Below are positions 1 through 7,998 of a stretch of 64,000 nt of DNA, piece after piece. The stretch covers positions 1 through 64,000 of the forward strand of contig JAJEDY010000006.1 of the NCBI GenBank assembly GCA_022821275.1, written 5' to 3'. Position 1 is the stretch's first letter. Each line of letters starts with the position of its first letter. Source of the stretch: Candidatus Latescibacterota bacterium (GTDB lineage: Bacteria; Latescibacterota; UBA2968). The position numbers and the translations under genes are program-made. The notes beneath the pieces were generated by a model that saw only the letters and a list, made by a program, of their open reading frames with translations, was not told the DNA's origin and searched no databases.

Positions 1-334
1 ACCCGAACAGTCTTTGAAAAGTTGTCAAATCAACCGCCTGATGCTAGCCAAAACGCCCCATATCGCCGATATATCCACCCTATTTGCCTAATTTTTTGCT
101 CCGATTCAGGGCTTACCGATAATTTTAAAACAGCTTCTAAAAAGCTTTATAGGTCGTTTTACCACAACAAATGAATTATGCACACCCCATAATAAATAAT
201 CTCATTCATCCGCAGTCTTTAATAACCGCCAACAGAGTCTATTTAAAAATCTCCTTACTGTCAAGGCTGGGCATTTGATCTTGCAAAGATAAAGACCTAT
301 CTTTTGAATGATACAGATACAGCGCATATCGGGT
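1..334. other. AT-rich stretch with no supported gene
   Basis: No convincing gene is visible. A frame open from the left edge stops at 172-174 after 57 codons, but it has no recognisable motif and lacks the third-position bias of the neighbouring genes. A short A/T-rich dyad (AGCTT-CTAAA-AAGCT, about 132-146) is the only local structure seen; it could belong to the end of an upstream transcript. Confidence 0.4.
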
Positions 335-363
335 TTGCTTTCCACGATATGTTGGATTATAAT
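335..363 (+). promoter_or_regulatory. sigma70-type promoter of the amidohydrolase operon
   Basis: A -35 box TTGCTT (335-340) is separated by exactly 17 bases from a perfect -10 box TATAAT (358-363). Transcription would start near 370. That leaves a leader of about 40 bases containing AAGGAGG (399-405) before the ATG at 411. The position also argues against the in-frame ATG at 372, which would lie almost at the transcript 5' end. Confidence 0.6.
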
Positions 364-410
364 CTATAGGTATGTGGTTGAATGGCGTCTTGAATTTCAA
401 GGAGGCTGAG

Positions 411-1502
411 ATGGCTGATACGCTGATAGATGAGGTGAAAATAGAAAGACAAAAGAAGACAGCCGTGATTGATTGCGATGTTCATGTGACGATGAAATCG
501 GGGGATATGTGGTTTCAGTATCTGGCGGAGGAATGGCACGATTATCACCGGACTATTGGTGGGCGCGGACGCATCGGATCGGCGTATCCCCGCGCTGTGC
601 CAAATGCCGCGCGTCACGATGCATGGCCGCCTTCGGGACCGCCGGGATCTGATCTGGAGTTTTTGCGTGCGCAATTGCTGGACGAGTGGGATATGGATTA
701 CGGCATTTTGACGCCTTTGATCGGCGTGGGTGGGCAGCAAAATTTGCGTTATGCAGAGGCGATGGGACGGGCGGTGAACGATTGGCAAGCCGATGCGTGG
801 CTCGGTCGCGAACCCCGGTTGCGCGGATCTGTTATTGTGCCGTATGAAAATGGGGAGTTGGCCGCGGCAGAAATTGACCGCATGGGCGATCATCCTGGGT
901 TTGTGCAGGTACTTCTCGTGGTGCGGACAATGGAACCTCTGGGCAATCGCAAGTACTGGAAGATGTATGAGGCTGCGGTGAGAAATGGGTTTCCGATTGC
1001 GATTCATTTTGGCGGTACAGGCGCGGGTCCAATTACGGGCGCGGGCAAGCCTTCGCATTATATTGAGGATCACGGTGGCATGCCCACGGCATTTCAGGCG
1101 CAGGTGACGAGTTTGGTTTATGAAGGCGTGTTTGAGGCATTTCCAGATTTGAAAGTGGTGTTGATTGAGGGAGGATTTGCGTGGATGTCCGCGTTGATGT
1201 GGCGGCTGGATAATTGTTATCAGAAGTTGAAGGTGGAGTTGTCGCATTTGAAGCGGTTGCCGTCGGAGTATGTCCGCGATCATTTTTGGATCAGTACGCA
1301 GCCTATGGAAGAACCCCCACAGCGCGAGTACTTTTTTCAGATGATGGATCATATGGATATGAACGATAAGTTGATGTTTGCCACGGATTATCCCCACTGG
1401 GATTTTGACGCGCCCGATGTGGCCCTGCCTTCGGGTATGGACAAGGATGTGCGGCGCAATATTCTGGCGGAGAATGCACGGGCGTTGTATCAGTTGGCAT
1501 GA
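411..1502 (+). CDS. amidohydrolase-2 family protein (ACMSD-like TIM barrel)
   Basis: A metal-dependent hydrolase or decarboxylase of the amidohydrolase-2 family, 363 residues, expected in the cytoplasm. Family marks are the N-terminal IDCDVHV strand (Asp-x-His metal site), AIHFGG in mid-protein (metal-binding His), VLIEGGFAW, and a late ATDYPHWD motif with the catalytic Asp. ATG 411 is chosen over the in-frame ATG 372 because AAGGAGG lies just upstream and a promoter ends at 363. It heads a run with Rieske, M81 peptidase, SurE-like and DHDPS-like genes, which suggests breakdown of an amide or aromatic-type compound. The substrate is unknown; family members range from aminocarboxymuconate-semialdehyde decarboxylase to lactone hydrolases. 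Confidence 0.85.
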   Translation: MADTLIDEVKIERQKKTAVIDCDVHVTMKSGDMWFQYLAEEWHDYHRTIGGRGRIGSAYPRAVPNAARHDAWPPSGPPGSDLEFLRAQLLDEWDMDYGILTPLIGVGGQQNLRYAEAMGRAVNDWQADAWLGREPRLRGSVIVPYENGELAAAEIDRMGDHPGFVQVLLVVRTMEPLGNRKYWKMYEAAVRNGFPIAIHFGGTGAGPITGAGKPSHYIEDHGGMPTAFQAQVTSLVYEGVFEAFPDLKVVLIEGGFAWMSALMWRLDNCYQKLKVELSHLKRLPSEYVRDHFWISTQPMEEPPQREYFFQMMDHMDMNDKLMFATDYPHWDFDAPDVALPSGMDKDVRRNILAENARALYQLA

Positions 1503-1518
1503 TCACAAGGAGCAAAAA

Positions 1519-1713
1519 ATGAAAATCATTAAGGCCAAAATTTTGGATGCAACTCATCTGGAATTGAGCCAACCAGTACTTGATAATCCAGGAGGTGATA
1601 TTATGATCGCAGTTCCGGATAAAGACGAAGAGGAACGCGATTGGTACCACCTCTCAAAAGAGCGACTCTTGGCGGCTTACGACGACGCAGATAAGATATA
1701 CGATGACTTATGA
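1519..1713 (+). CDS. antitoxin-like partner of the MazF-type toxin
   Basis: A small acidic protein of 64 residues starting at an ATG behind AAGGAGC. It ends in a strongly acidic tail (YDDADKIYDDL) and overlaps the next gene by 11 bases. Size, acidity and coupling to a PemK/MazF-fold gene make an antitoxin role likely. It shows no recognisable AbrB, RHH or HTH DNA-binding motif, so autoregulation cannot be claimed. Base composition is more AT-rich than the flanking catabolic genes, which suggests that the pair was inserted into the operon. Confidence 0.6.
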   Translation: MKIIKAKILDATHLELSQPVLDNPGGDIMIAVPDKDEEERDWYHLSKERLLAAYDDADKIYDDL

Positions 1714-2026
1714 GTTCGGGGATATTGTGTTGATTAGCTTTCCTCAGTCTGGAATAGATCAGCATAAACAACGGCCTGCTCTCGTTGTATTAGACATTGG
1801 TGACGCCGATATTGTGGTGGTACCTATAACATCTCGAGAACGTTCAAGTCAAGGTGATATTAAATTGGAAAATTGGTCTGAAAGCGGATTGTTGAGAGCA
1901 TCATGGGTGAGGTTGGCAAAAGTTACATGTTTGGAGAAAATCTATATCTCTCGTTCTTTGGGACGAGTGACACATGATGATGAAATACAACTGAAATCAT
2001 CTTGGGAAACACTGTATTCATTATAA
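1703..2026 (+). CDS. mazF: PemK/MazF-family toxin (endoribonuclease)
   Basis: 107 residues. Family marks are the opening YEFGDIVLISFPQS, then KQRPALVVLD, then IVVVPITSR, the usual N-terminal strand pattern of MazF/PemK toxins, which cleave RNA in a sequence-specific manner. The reading frame starts inside the end of the 64-residue upstream gene, the normal arrangement for antitoxin-toxin coupling. The C-terminal half (SWVRLAKVTCLEKIYISRSLGRV) matches the family pattern of W-x-R-x-x-K followed by a hydrophobic stretch ending in G-x-V. The gene sits between the amidohydrolase and the Rieske gene with short gaps and no visible promoter of its own, so it may be read from the operon promoter. Confidence 0.82.
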   Translation: MTYEFGDIVLISFPQSGIDQHKQRPALVVLDIGDADIVVVPITSRERSSQGDIKLENWSESGLLRASWVRLAKVTCLEKIYISRSLGRVTHDDEIQLKSSWETLYSL

Positions 2027-2036
2027 ACGGATTGTT

Positions 2037-2477
2037 ATGGCAAAGCATATTATCGGAACTGTTGATGAGATTCCACCGGGTGAGCGGAAGCTGGTGACGA
2101 TTGAGGGGCGGGAGATCGGGGTGTTTAATGTTCACGGCGAGTTTTATGCCCTGAGGAATCGATGCCCCCATCAGGGAGGCGCGCTGTGCAAGGGGCGGGT
2201 GTCGGGTTTTGTGACGGCAAAGGTGCCGGGAGAATACGAGTACACGCGCAAGGGGGAGATTTTGCGGTGTCCATGGCACGGCTGGGAATACGATATTAAG
2301 ACGGGGCAGTCGTGGGTCGATCCTTCCAGTGTGCGCGTGCGAAGCTATGAGGTGGAGATAGCACAGGGCGCAGAGATAGAGGACGAGGGAGATATGGCGG
2401 GATTGGTGAAGGGCCCTTATGTGGCAGAGACGTTTGAGGTGACGGTGGAGGAGACGTATCTGGTTGTGGAGATCTAA
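2037..2477 (+). CDS. Rieske [2Fe-2S] protein
   Basis: 146 residues. The two cluster-binding motifs are plain: C43-P-H45 in RCPHQGGAL and C78-P-W-H81 in CPWHGWEYD. Between them is an insertion of about 30 residues. The protein lacks the catalytic domain of a ring-hydroxylating oxygenase, so it is either a ferredoxin-type electron carrier or a small subunit for a partner encoded elsewhere. The C-terminal VTVEETYLVVEI closes the beta fold typical of NirD/ferredoxin-like Rieske proteins. It lies 10 bases after the toxin gene and 17 before the M81 gene, in the same orientation. Confidence 0.88.
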   Translation: MAKHIIGTVDEIPPGERKLVTIEGREIGVFNVHGEFYALRNRCPHQGGALCKGRVSGFVTAKVPGEYEYTRKGEILRCPWHGWEYDIKTGQSWVDPSSVRVRSYEVEIAQGAEIEDEGDMAGLVKGPYVAETFEVTVEETYLVVEI

Positions 2478-2494
2478 CAGGAGTCATATCCCCA

Positions 2495-3973
2495 ATGCGC
2501 GTGGGCATTATTTCGGTGTTGCACGAGTCGAATACGTTTATCAGCACGCCAACGACTATGGATTCGTTCCGACGGGACGGGATTTTTACGGGTCGGGCGA
2601 TGTATGATCACTATTCGGGTGGACATCACGAGGTCAGTGGATTTTTAGAAGGTTTGGAGTCGGCAGGCATAGACGCGCTGCCGATTTTTCATGCGGGTAC
2701 AACGCCTTCTGGTCGCATTACGAGAGAGACGTGTCGAGAATTGATGCGGTTGATGTTTGATGAGGTGGCGGCTGTGGGTGATATGGATGGGTATCTCGTG
2801 GCACCTCATGGGGCAAATTCTGGCGAGGGCGATGAGTACCGCGATATGGATGGGCACTGGTTGTCGCGTTTGCGCGAGGCGGTTGGGTCTGAGAAGCCGA
2901 TTATTTGCACGATTGATCCGCACGCCAATTTGTCGCCGCGCATGGTTGCGGCGTGCGATGCGACGATTGCCTATCGCTCGAATCCCCATCTCGATCAGAA
3001 GCAGCGCGGTCTGGAAGCTGCGGCGTTGATGGTGCGGACCCTGAAGGGAGAGGTGGCGCCTGTGCAAGCGGGGGCTTTTCCCCGTATTGGGATTAATATT
3101 GAGCGTCAATCGACTTTTGCGCCGCCGTGTTTGCCGATGTATGAGTTGGCAGATGAGATGTTGAAAGAACCGGGTGTTTTGTCGAATAGTGTTGTGCTGG
3201 GTTTTCCGTATGCCGATGTCGAGGAGATGGGGTCGGCATTTGTGGTGGTGACAGATGGCGATAGGGATCGGGCACAGGTGCTGGCGAATCGGCTATCGGA
3301 TTATTTGTTTGCACACCGCGCGGAGTTTGTGGGAGAGTATATTCCGGTTCCCGAGGCTGTCGATATGGCGGTGGGACAAGAGGGACCTGTTTGTTTGCTC
3401 GATATGGGGGATAATGTGGGTGGGGGATCGGCGGGTGATGGTACGGAGATTTTGCACGAATTGCACGGGCGGGGGAATACGACGGGCTTTGTGTGTATTT
3501 TTGATCCGGAATCACAGGAGCGAGCGCGAGGTGCAGGGGTTGGAAATCGCGTGGTGCTGGATATCGGCGGCAAGACGGACGATTTACACGGTAAACCTTT
3601 AAGAGCAGAGGTGCGGGTGCGCAGTCTGCACGCGGGGAAGTACAGAGAATCCGAGGTGCGACACGGCGGGCGGACAGCTTTTGATATGGGTCCTACGGCG
3701 ATTGTGGAGACGGATACGGGTATTACAATTAGTTTGACATCGCGGCGCGCTGTGCCCGTGAGTCTGGGTTTGATGACGAGTTGCGATCTCGATCCAGCCG
3801 ATTTTCAGGTGGTTGTGGCCAAGGGTGTGCATGCCCCTGTTGCGGCATACCAGCCGGTGTGTACGGCTTTGATTCGGGTGGATACCCCCGGGGCAACTGC
3901 GGCGGATATGCGAGGTTTTGAATACGCGTTTCGCCGCGAGCCGATGTATCCTTTTGAGGAGATTGGGGTGTAA
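2495..3973 (+). CDS. M81-family metallopeptidase (MlrC-like)
   Basis: 492 residues, normal for MlrC, the last enzyme of microcystin breakdown, and for the many uncharacterised relatives. N-terminal marks: HESNTF near residue 10, LVAPHGANSGEGDEY, TIDPHANLSPRM and YRSNPHLDQ, which supply the zinc-site Asp and His residues. The C-terminal MlrC domain is recognised by DNVGGGSAGDGTEIL. No signal peptide, so cytoplasmic. Relatives commonly sit beside amidohydrolases and DHDPS-type lyases in catabolic clusters, as here; cleavage of a small amide or peptide is likely, but the substrate is not shown by the sequence. AGGAG lies 11-12 bases before the ATG. Confidence 0.86.
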   Translation: MRVGIISVLHESNTFISTPTTMDSFRRDGIFTGRAMYDHYSGGHHEVSGFLEGLESAGIDALPIFHAGTTPSGRITRETCRELMRLMFDEVAAVGDMDGYLVAPHGANSGEGDEYRDMDGHWLSRLREAVGSEKPIICTIDPHANLSPRMVAACDATIAYRSNPHLDQKQRGLEAAALMVRTLKGEVAPVQAGAFPRIGINIERQSTFAPPCLPMYELADEMLKEPGVLSNSVVLGFPYADVEEMGSAFVVVTDGDRDRAQVLANRLSDYLFAHRAEFVGEYIPVPEAVDMAVGQEGPVCLLDMGDNVGGGSAGDGTEILHELHGRGNTTGFVCIFDPESQERARGAGVGNRVVLDIGGKTDDLHGKPLRAEVRVRSLHAGKYRESEVRHGGRTAFDMGPTAIVETDTGITISLTSRRAVPVSLGLMTSCDLDPADFQVVVAKGVHAPVAAYQPVCTALIRVDTPGATAADMRGFEYAFRREPMYPFEEIGV

Positions 3974-3976
3974 TTT

Positions 3977-4738
3977 TTGAAAATTTTATTGACGAATGAC
4001 GACAGTTTGGATTCGCCTTTGTTTTTGTTTGCTGTGGATTATTTTCAGGCGATGGGAGATGTGAAGGCTGTGGTGCCTGCTGAGGAACAGAGTTGGAAGG
4101 GCAAGGCGATGACGCGGTTTGGCACGCTTCACATTGAGCCGTTGGATGGATTTGCGTGTGAGACATACTCGTTTTCGGGGACGCCAGCGGATTGCGCGAA
4201 TTTTGGCATTTATCACATGTTTGATGGCGATAAGCCCGATCTGGTGATTTCGGGTATTAATATAGGTAGTAATTCGGGGTTGAGTTTCATGCTTTCATCG
4301 GGGACGATTGGAGCAGCTCTGGAAGCCAATATCGCGGGATTGCCAGCTGTGGCATTGTCACAGGTTTTACCCAGACATGTGTTTCGACAGTGGGTTGAGG
4401 ATCGCGCGATGCAATCCGATGTGCGGGAATTGTTGTTGGAAAATTGTCGTGCGATGTTGCAGCGGGTATTTGCGTTTTTGAATGATCAGACAGATTTTTT
4501 GTCTGATCCCGTGACGTGGAATGTGAATATGCCGGCTGAACCATCTGCTGACTGGCGCGTTATACCAACAGTGCTTGGACACACGTTTTACACGTCGTGC
4601 TTTGAGGCGTCGGAAGAGGGGTATCATCACAATATCGATCAGCCAGAGGTAGAAGAACGCGCGGGTACAGATGGTATGGTTTTGCGCGATGGACATGTGA
4701 GTGTTACGCGATTGGATGTTCGCACACTGGGACAATGA
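3977..4738 (+). CDS. SurE-like 5'-nucleotidase/phosphatase
   Basis: 253 residues, beginning at a TTG codon 3 bases after the M81 stop. The first residues KILLTNDD give the metal-binding Asp8-Asp9 of SurE; the usual NDDG is NDDS here. Further marks are FSGTPADCANFG, PDLVISGINIGSNSG (conserved Asn of the active site) and SSGTIGAALEANIAGLPAVALS. SurE hydrolyses nucleoside monophosphates and polyphosphate. The Gly-to-Ser change and its place in a catabolic operon allow a different phosphate substrate. Expected to be cytoplasmic. Confidence 0.82.
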   Translation: MKILLTNDDSLDSPLFLFAVDYFQAMGDVKAVVPAEEQSWKGKAMTRFGTLHIEPLDGFACETYSFSGTPADCANFGIYHMFDGDKPDLVISGINIGSNSGLSFMLSSGTIGAALEANIAGLPAVALSQVLPRHVFRQWVEDRAMQSDVRELLLENCRAMLQRVFAFLNDQTDFLSDPVTWNVNMPAEPSADWRVIPTVLGHTFYTSCFEASEEGYHHNIDQPEVEERAGTDGMVLRDGHVSVTRLDVRTLGQ

Positions 4739-4759
4739 ATCTAAAAACGGGAGATTTGA

Positions 4760-5635
4760 ATGGGTGATTTTGTGGGCGTAGTTCCTGCTATTGCGACACC
4801 TATGGGACGGGATGGGCGGTTTAACGAAGCGGTGTTTCGCAAAATTGTAGCGTTTAATATTGAAGCCGGTGTACACGGTTTTTGGGTTGCGGGGGGTACT
4901 GGGGAGAGTGTGCTGTTGGACGATGATGAAAATATGCAGGTTGCATCGGCGATTGTGGATCAATCGAATGGGCGTGCAAAAGTTATTATGCATGTGGGTG
5001 CGCCAACAACAGATCGCGCAGCGCGGCTGGCAGAGCACGCAGCCCGTGTGGGTGCCGATGCGCTGTGTTGTGTGCCGCCGTTTTTTTATCGGCGCGATGA
5101 CGACGATATTGCCGAGCATTATCGGATTGTGGCAGGTGCTGCTGATTTGCCGCTCTTTGTGTACAATTTGCCAGGGGCAACAGGTGTGGAAATTACGCCG
5201 GGGATGATGGCAAAGATTCAGGACCGCGTGCCGCAACTGAAGGGATTAAAGCATTCGGCACAGACGTTTTCAAATGTGCGGACGTTTGCCGAGATGGGGT
5301 TGTCGTGTTTTATTGGCAATCACCGGCTGATGTTGCCGGCGATGACTATTGGTGCGTGTGGGTGCGTGGATGGGCCGCTAAATGTGTTTCCCGAATTGTG
5401 GGTGGCAATTTGGAAAGCGTATCGAGCAGGGGATTTGAAGGCGGCAGAAGCAGCACAGGATAAAGCGTCGCGTGCCTATGAGATGTTGAGTGCAGGCGGT
5501 GGCTTTCATTCGGTGATCAAGGTGGCGTTGAGTGCGCGGTTGGGAGTTGATTGTGGAGATCCAAGGCCGCCAGGGCGACCGGTGAGCGATGCACAACGCG
5601 CACAGATTGTGGAAACCGTGAGGGGTCTGGTGTAA
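4760..5635 (+). CDS. dihydrodipicolinate synthase/N-acetylneuraminate lyase family protein
   Basis: 291 residues, a full-length class I aldolase TIM barrel. AGGTGES (residues 44-50) is the pyruvate-binding loop, Tyr135 lies in VYNLPG and Lys164 in LKGLKHS is the expected Schiff-base lysine. It closes the operon and is preceded by a GGGAG ribosome-binding site. The genome context is catabolic rather than lysine-biosynthetic, so an aldol cleavage yielding pyruvate is more likely than DapA activity, though sequence alone cannot decide. No terminator is seen before the response-regulator gene 33 bases later. Confidence 0.85.
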   Translation: MGDFVGVVPAIATPMGRDGRFNEAVFRKIVAFNIEAGVHGFWVAGGTGESVLLDDDENMQVASAIVDQSNGRAKVIMHVGAPTTDRAARLAEHAARVGADALCCVPPFFYRRDDDDIAEHYRIVAGAADLPLFVYNLPGATGVEITPGMMAKIQDRVPQLKGLKHSAQTFSNVRTFAEMGLSCFIGNHRLMLPAMTIGACGCVDGPLNVFPELWVAIWKAYRAGDLKAAEAAQDKASRAYEMLSAGGGFHSVIKVALSARLGVDCGDPRPPGRPVSDAQRAQIVETVRGLV

Positions 5636-5668
5636 GCGAGCAGGTAAATCCAAACAGAGATAAATCCC

Positions 5669-6373
5669 ATGGTCGATCAGATAATTTTGCTGGTTGAAGA
5701 CGATAGGGAATTGGCGGAGTTGACGTGCGATTTTTTGGAGAATGAAGGATTTGTGGTCTGGTACGAGGCCGAGGGCAAGGCCGCTCGAGATCGCATTTTG
5801 GCTTCTCCGCCCGATCTGGTCATTTTGGATATTATGCTGCCGGATATGAACGGATATACGGTTTGCCGGGAAGTGCGTCCAGAATACGATGGTCCGATTT
5901 TATTTTTGACGGCTCGAGATGAAGAATTAGATGAAATTTTGGGCCTGGAGATGGGCGGTGATGATTATGTGACCAAACCCGTACGGCCCCAATTGCTTGT
6001 GGCGAGGGTGCGCGCATTGTTGCGCAGGGCTGTTAGTCCTCAGAGACCTACGGCGCCAAAGCGGGTGGTGGTGGGGGATTTGATAGTGGATGCAAATCGC
6101 CGGGAGGTCAGGATGGGAGAAGGCATTGTTGATTTGACGACTTATGAATTTGATTTGCTCTATTATCTGGCCAATCGAGCCGGTGATGTGGTGAGTCGGC
6201 AAGATATTTATCAGGCGTTGTTTAACTACGATTACGATGGGTTGGATCGCAGCGTGGATGTGTATATTTCACGCCTCCGCCAAAAATTCGATGGAGATAA
6301 TTCAACATCTGTTTCGATCAAGACCGTGCGCGGTGTGGGTTATCTTTTGTCAGTGCCCGCGAATGAAGGGTGA
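5669..6373 (+). CDS. OmpR/PhoB-family response regulator
   Basis: 234 residues. The receiver domain spans about 5-118: acidic pair E10-D11-D12, phosphoacceptor Asp54 (VILDIMLPDM), Thr81 and Lys103 (DDYVTKPV). A winged-helix output domain spans about 133-230, with the family ending VDVYISRLRQKF...TVRGVGYLL. It is followed after 103 bases by the partner sensor kinase. The architecture resembles RstA/RstB. It probably controls a local regulon that may include the repeat-containing secreted protein downstream of the kinase, but no binding site was identified. Confidence 0.93.
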   Translation: MVDQIILLVEDDRELAELTCDFLENEGFVVWYEAEGKAARDRILASPPDLVILDIMLPDMNGYTVCREVRPEYDGPILFLTARDEELDEILGLEMGGDDYVTKPVRPQLLVARVRALLRRAVSPQRPTAPKRVVVGDLIVDANRREVRMGEGIVDLTTYEFDLLYYLANRAGDVVSRQDIYQALFNYDYDGLDRSVDVYISRLRQKFDGDNSTSVSIKTVRGVGYLLSVPANEG

Positions 6374-6456
6374 AGGATGAAGGGTGAAGGATGAAGAAAC
6401 ACCTGCGCTGGGGGTGGTGTTGGGTGGCCTTCTTCCTTCTAACTTCTTCCTTCTAA
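6365..6456. repeat. paired 14-bp tandem duplications between regulator and kinase genes
   Basis: Two copies of GAAGGGTGAAGGAT lie at 6365-6378 and 6379-6392, the first overlapping the stop codon of the response regulator. Two copies of CTTCTTCCTTCTAA lie at 6429-6442 and 6443-6456. The purine-rich and pyrimidine-rich arms are nearly complementary and could fold in the mRNA between the two genes. Confidence 0.6.
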
Positions 6457-6476
6457 CTTTTACAGGCGAGTGACCG

Positions 6477-7868
6477 ATGAGGAAACAGTTTATCCGTATT
6501 TATGCGGGAATTGCCATTGTTTTGCTTTTGAGTGCGTTTGGATTTTTGGCAATGTCAAAGCAGTGGGTCGCCTCTGTTCGGCAGGCTGATTTTGAGGACA
6601 AGACTCAAGCGCTTATCGCAATGGTTCGCGAGGAAATTGAGGCTGTGGATTCGGATCCCGTGGCGCAGTTGCTGGTGCTCAATATGTTCAGTCTGACGCA
6701 TCGCATGCCCATTACGCTGGAGCCGTTGTTTGTTTTGCCGCTTTCTTCGGCTGAGAAAGACGGTTTGAAAGCTGGAGAGGTTGTGACGATTTCCATAGAG
6801 AAAAGATTGCAGACATACCAGATGGCACCCAATGGCGATGTTATTGTGTTGGGACCATACCTTCTCGAGGAGATGATTCGATGGCAGGATAATTTGATTG
6901 AAGAAGGAGATGGTGAGGGCGATGGCGGCAATTTCTTTTTTCAGACCGATGTTTTATTTTTTGGCATTCTGGTTGCAATTTTGTTGGGTATAGGTGGGGC
7001 TATTTATTTTTTGATTCACCCTTTTGAACGGCGAGTTTACGCATTGTCGGATGCTGCCGAGCGATTTGGGAAGGGCAATTTGAGCAGCCGGTCCCCGGTT
7101 GGGAAGGGCCATGCCGTGGCGGATTTGGCGCGTAGTTTCAATGGTATGGCCGATCGCATTGAGGGGTTGGTAGATGGGCAACGGGAGCTTTTAAGGGCGG
7201 TGTCGCACGAACTGAGGACGCCTCTGGCACGTATTTTTTTTCTCTTAAATCAGTTGAAGAATAATGGTGTATTGGAGGATCAGCATACGGATATTCAGCG
7301 CATTGAACGCTCAGTGTATGAACTCAATGATCTGGTTGAAGAGTTGATGGATTTTGCGCGATTAGAACAGGATATTTCACATCGCACGGAGGTCGATGTT
7401 TATGCACAGGTGCGAGAACTGCGCGAGATGGTATCAGAATTGCGCGGGGATATTTCTGTGGATATCGATAGTGAACACCTGTTGATCTGGACAAATGAGA
7501 CGCATTTCAAACGCGCGCTTACCAATCTGGTTACCAATGCAGTGCGACATGCTGAGCGTCATATCTGGATTAAGGCGCAAAAAGTGGATAAAATGGCTCA
7601 TATCAGTGTGGAGGACGATGGCTGTGGTATTCCCGAACATTTGAGAGAAAAGATATTTGAGCCTTTTTATCGGGTAGATGAAAGTTCCAATAGAGGCGGT
7701 ACGGGTCTGGGGTTGGCGATTGTGAAGCGCGTTGTGATGCAAAATGAAGGGCAGGTGCGGGTGGAGAATAGGACAGAGGGCGGGGCGAGGTTTACGTTGA
7801 TTTTTCCGCTTGAAGATAAAACAAAGACGGGTCGGGTAGAACAGGAGATTTACAATTCTCGACAATGA
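6477..7868 (+). CDS. sensor histidine kinase (RstB-like)
   Basis: 463 residues. An N-terminal membrane segment (about 8-26), a periplasmic sensor region (about 28-157), a second membrane segment (about 158-181), HAMP (about 182-234), then a dimerisation helix with phosphoacceptor His244 in AVSHELRTPLARI. The ATPase domain shows the N box (LTNLVTNAVRHAE), G1 (DDGCGIP) and G2 (GGTGLGLAIVKRV). It pairs with the response regulator upstream. The short periplasmic region contains an acidic glycine-rich stretch just before the second membrane helix (EEGDGEGDGGN), a possible cation-responsive element; this is inference. Confidence 0.93.
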   Translation: MRKQFIRIYAGIAIVLLLSAFGFLAMSKQWVASVRQADFEDKTQALIAMVREEIEAVDSDPVAQLLVLNMFSLTHRMPITLEPLFVLPLSSAEKDGLKAGEVVTISIEKRLQTYQMAPNGDVIVLGPYLLEEMIRWQDNLIEEGDGEGDGGNFFFQTDVLFFGILVAILLGIGGAIYFLIHPFERRVYALSDAAERFGKGNLSSRSPVGKGHAVADLARSFNGMADRIEGLVDGQRELLRAVSHELRTPLARIFFLLNQLKNNGVLEDQHTDIQRIERSVYELNDLVEELMDFARLEQDISHRTEVDVYAQVRELREMVSELRGDISVDIDSEHLLIWTNETHFKRALTNLVTNAVRHAERHIWIKAQKVDKMAHISVEDDGCGIPEHLREKIFEPFYRVDESSNRGGTGLGLAIVKRVVMQNEGQVRVENRTEGGARFTLIFPLEDKTKTGRVEQEIYNSRQ

Positions 7869-7941
7869 TTTCGGAACAAGACGGGCAACGGGTTTGTCGA
7901 AATAGAAGGACGGTACAGGGGCTTGGATTATTATACGTAGA

Positions 7942-7961
7942 GACAACCCCCTGTGGTTGTC
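7942..7961. repeat. small palindromic repeat, copy 1
   Basis: A perfect hairpin, GACAACC - CCCTGT - GGTTGTC, lies between the kinase and the secreted-protein gene. The same six-base loop and flanking GTAG recur at 12496-12520 with G:C pairs replacing A:T pairs in the stem, so pairing rather than sequence is conserved. No poly-T follows, so it is not a standard terminator. Confidence 0.6.
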
Positions 7962-7998
7962 CTGCGACCACAATTGGCATTTTCAGGAAATGGCAGAT

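Noticed and set aside
1-174. Frame open from the left edge
   Set aside because: Only 57 codons, AT-rich, no motif, and no codon bias like the neighbours; likely chance.
357-1397. Long minus-strand frame opposite the amidohydrolase
   Set aside because: Same cause: no motif, skewed composition (Arg, His, Ile), and the plus-strand gene has promoter, ribosome-binding site and family motifs.
4367-5236. Minus-strand frame of 289 codons across the SurE-like and DHDPS-like genes
   Set aside because: Spans two well-supported genes and the gap between them; no recognisable domain.
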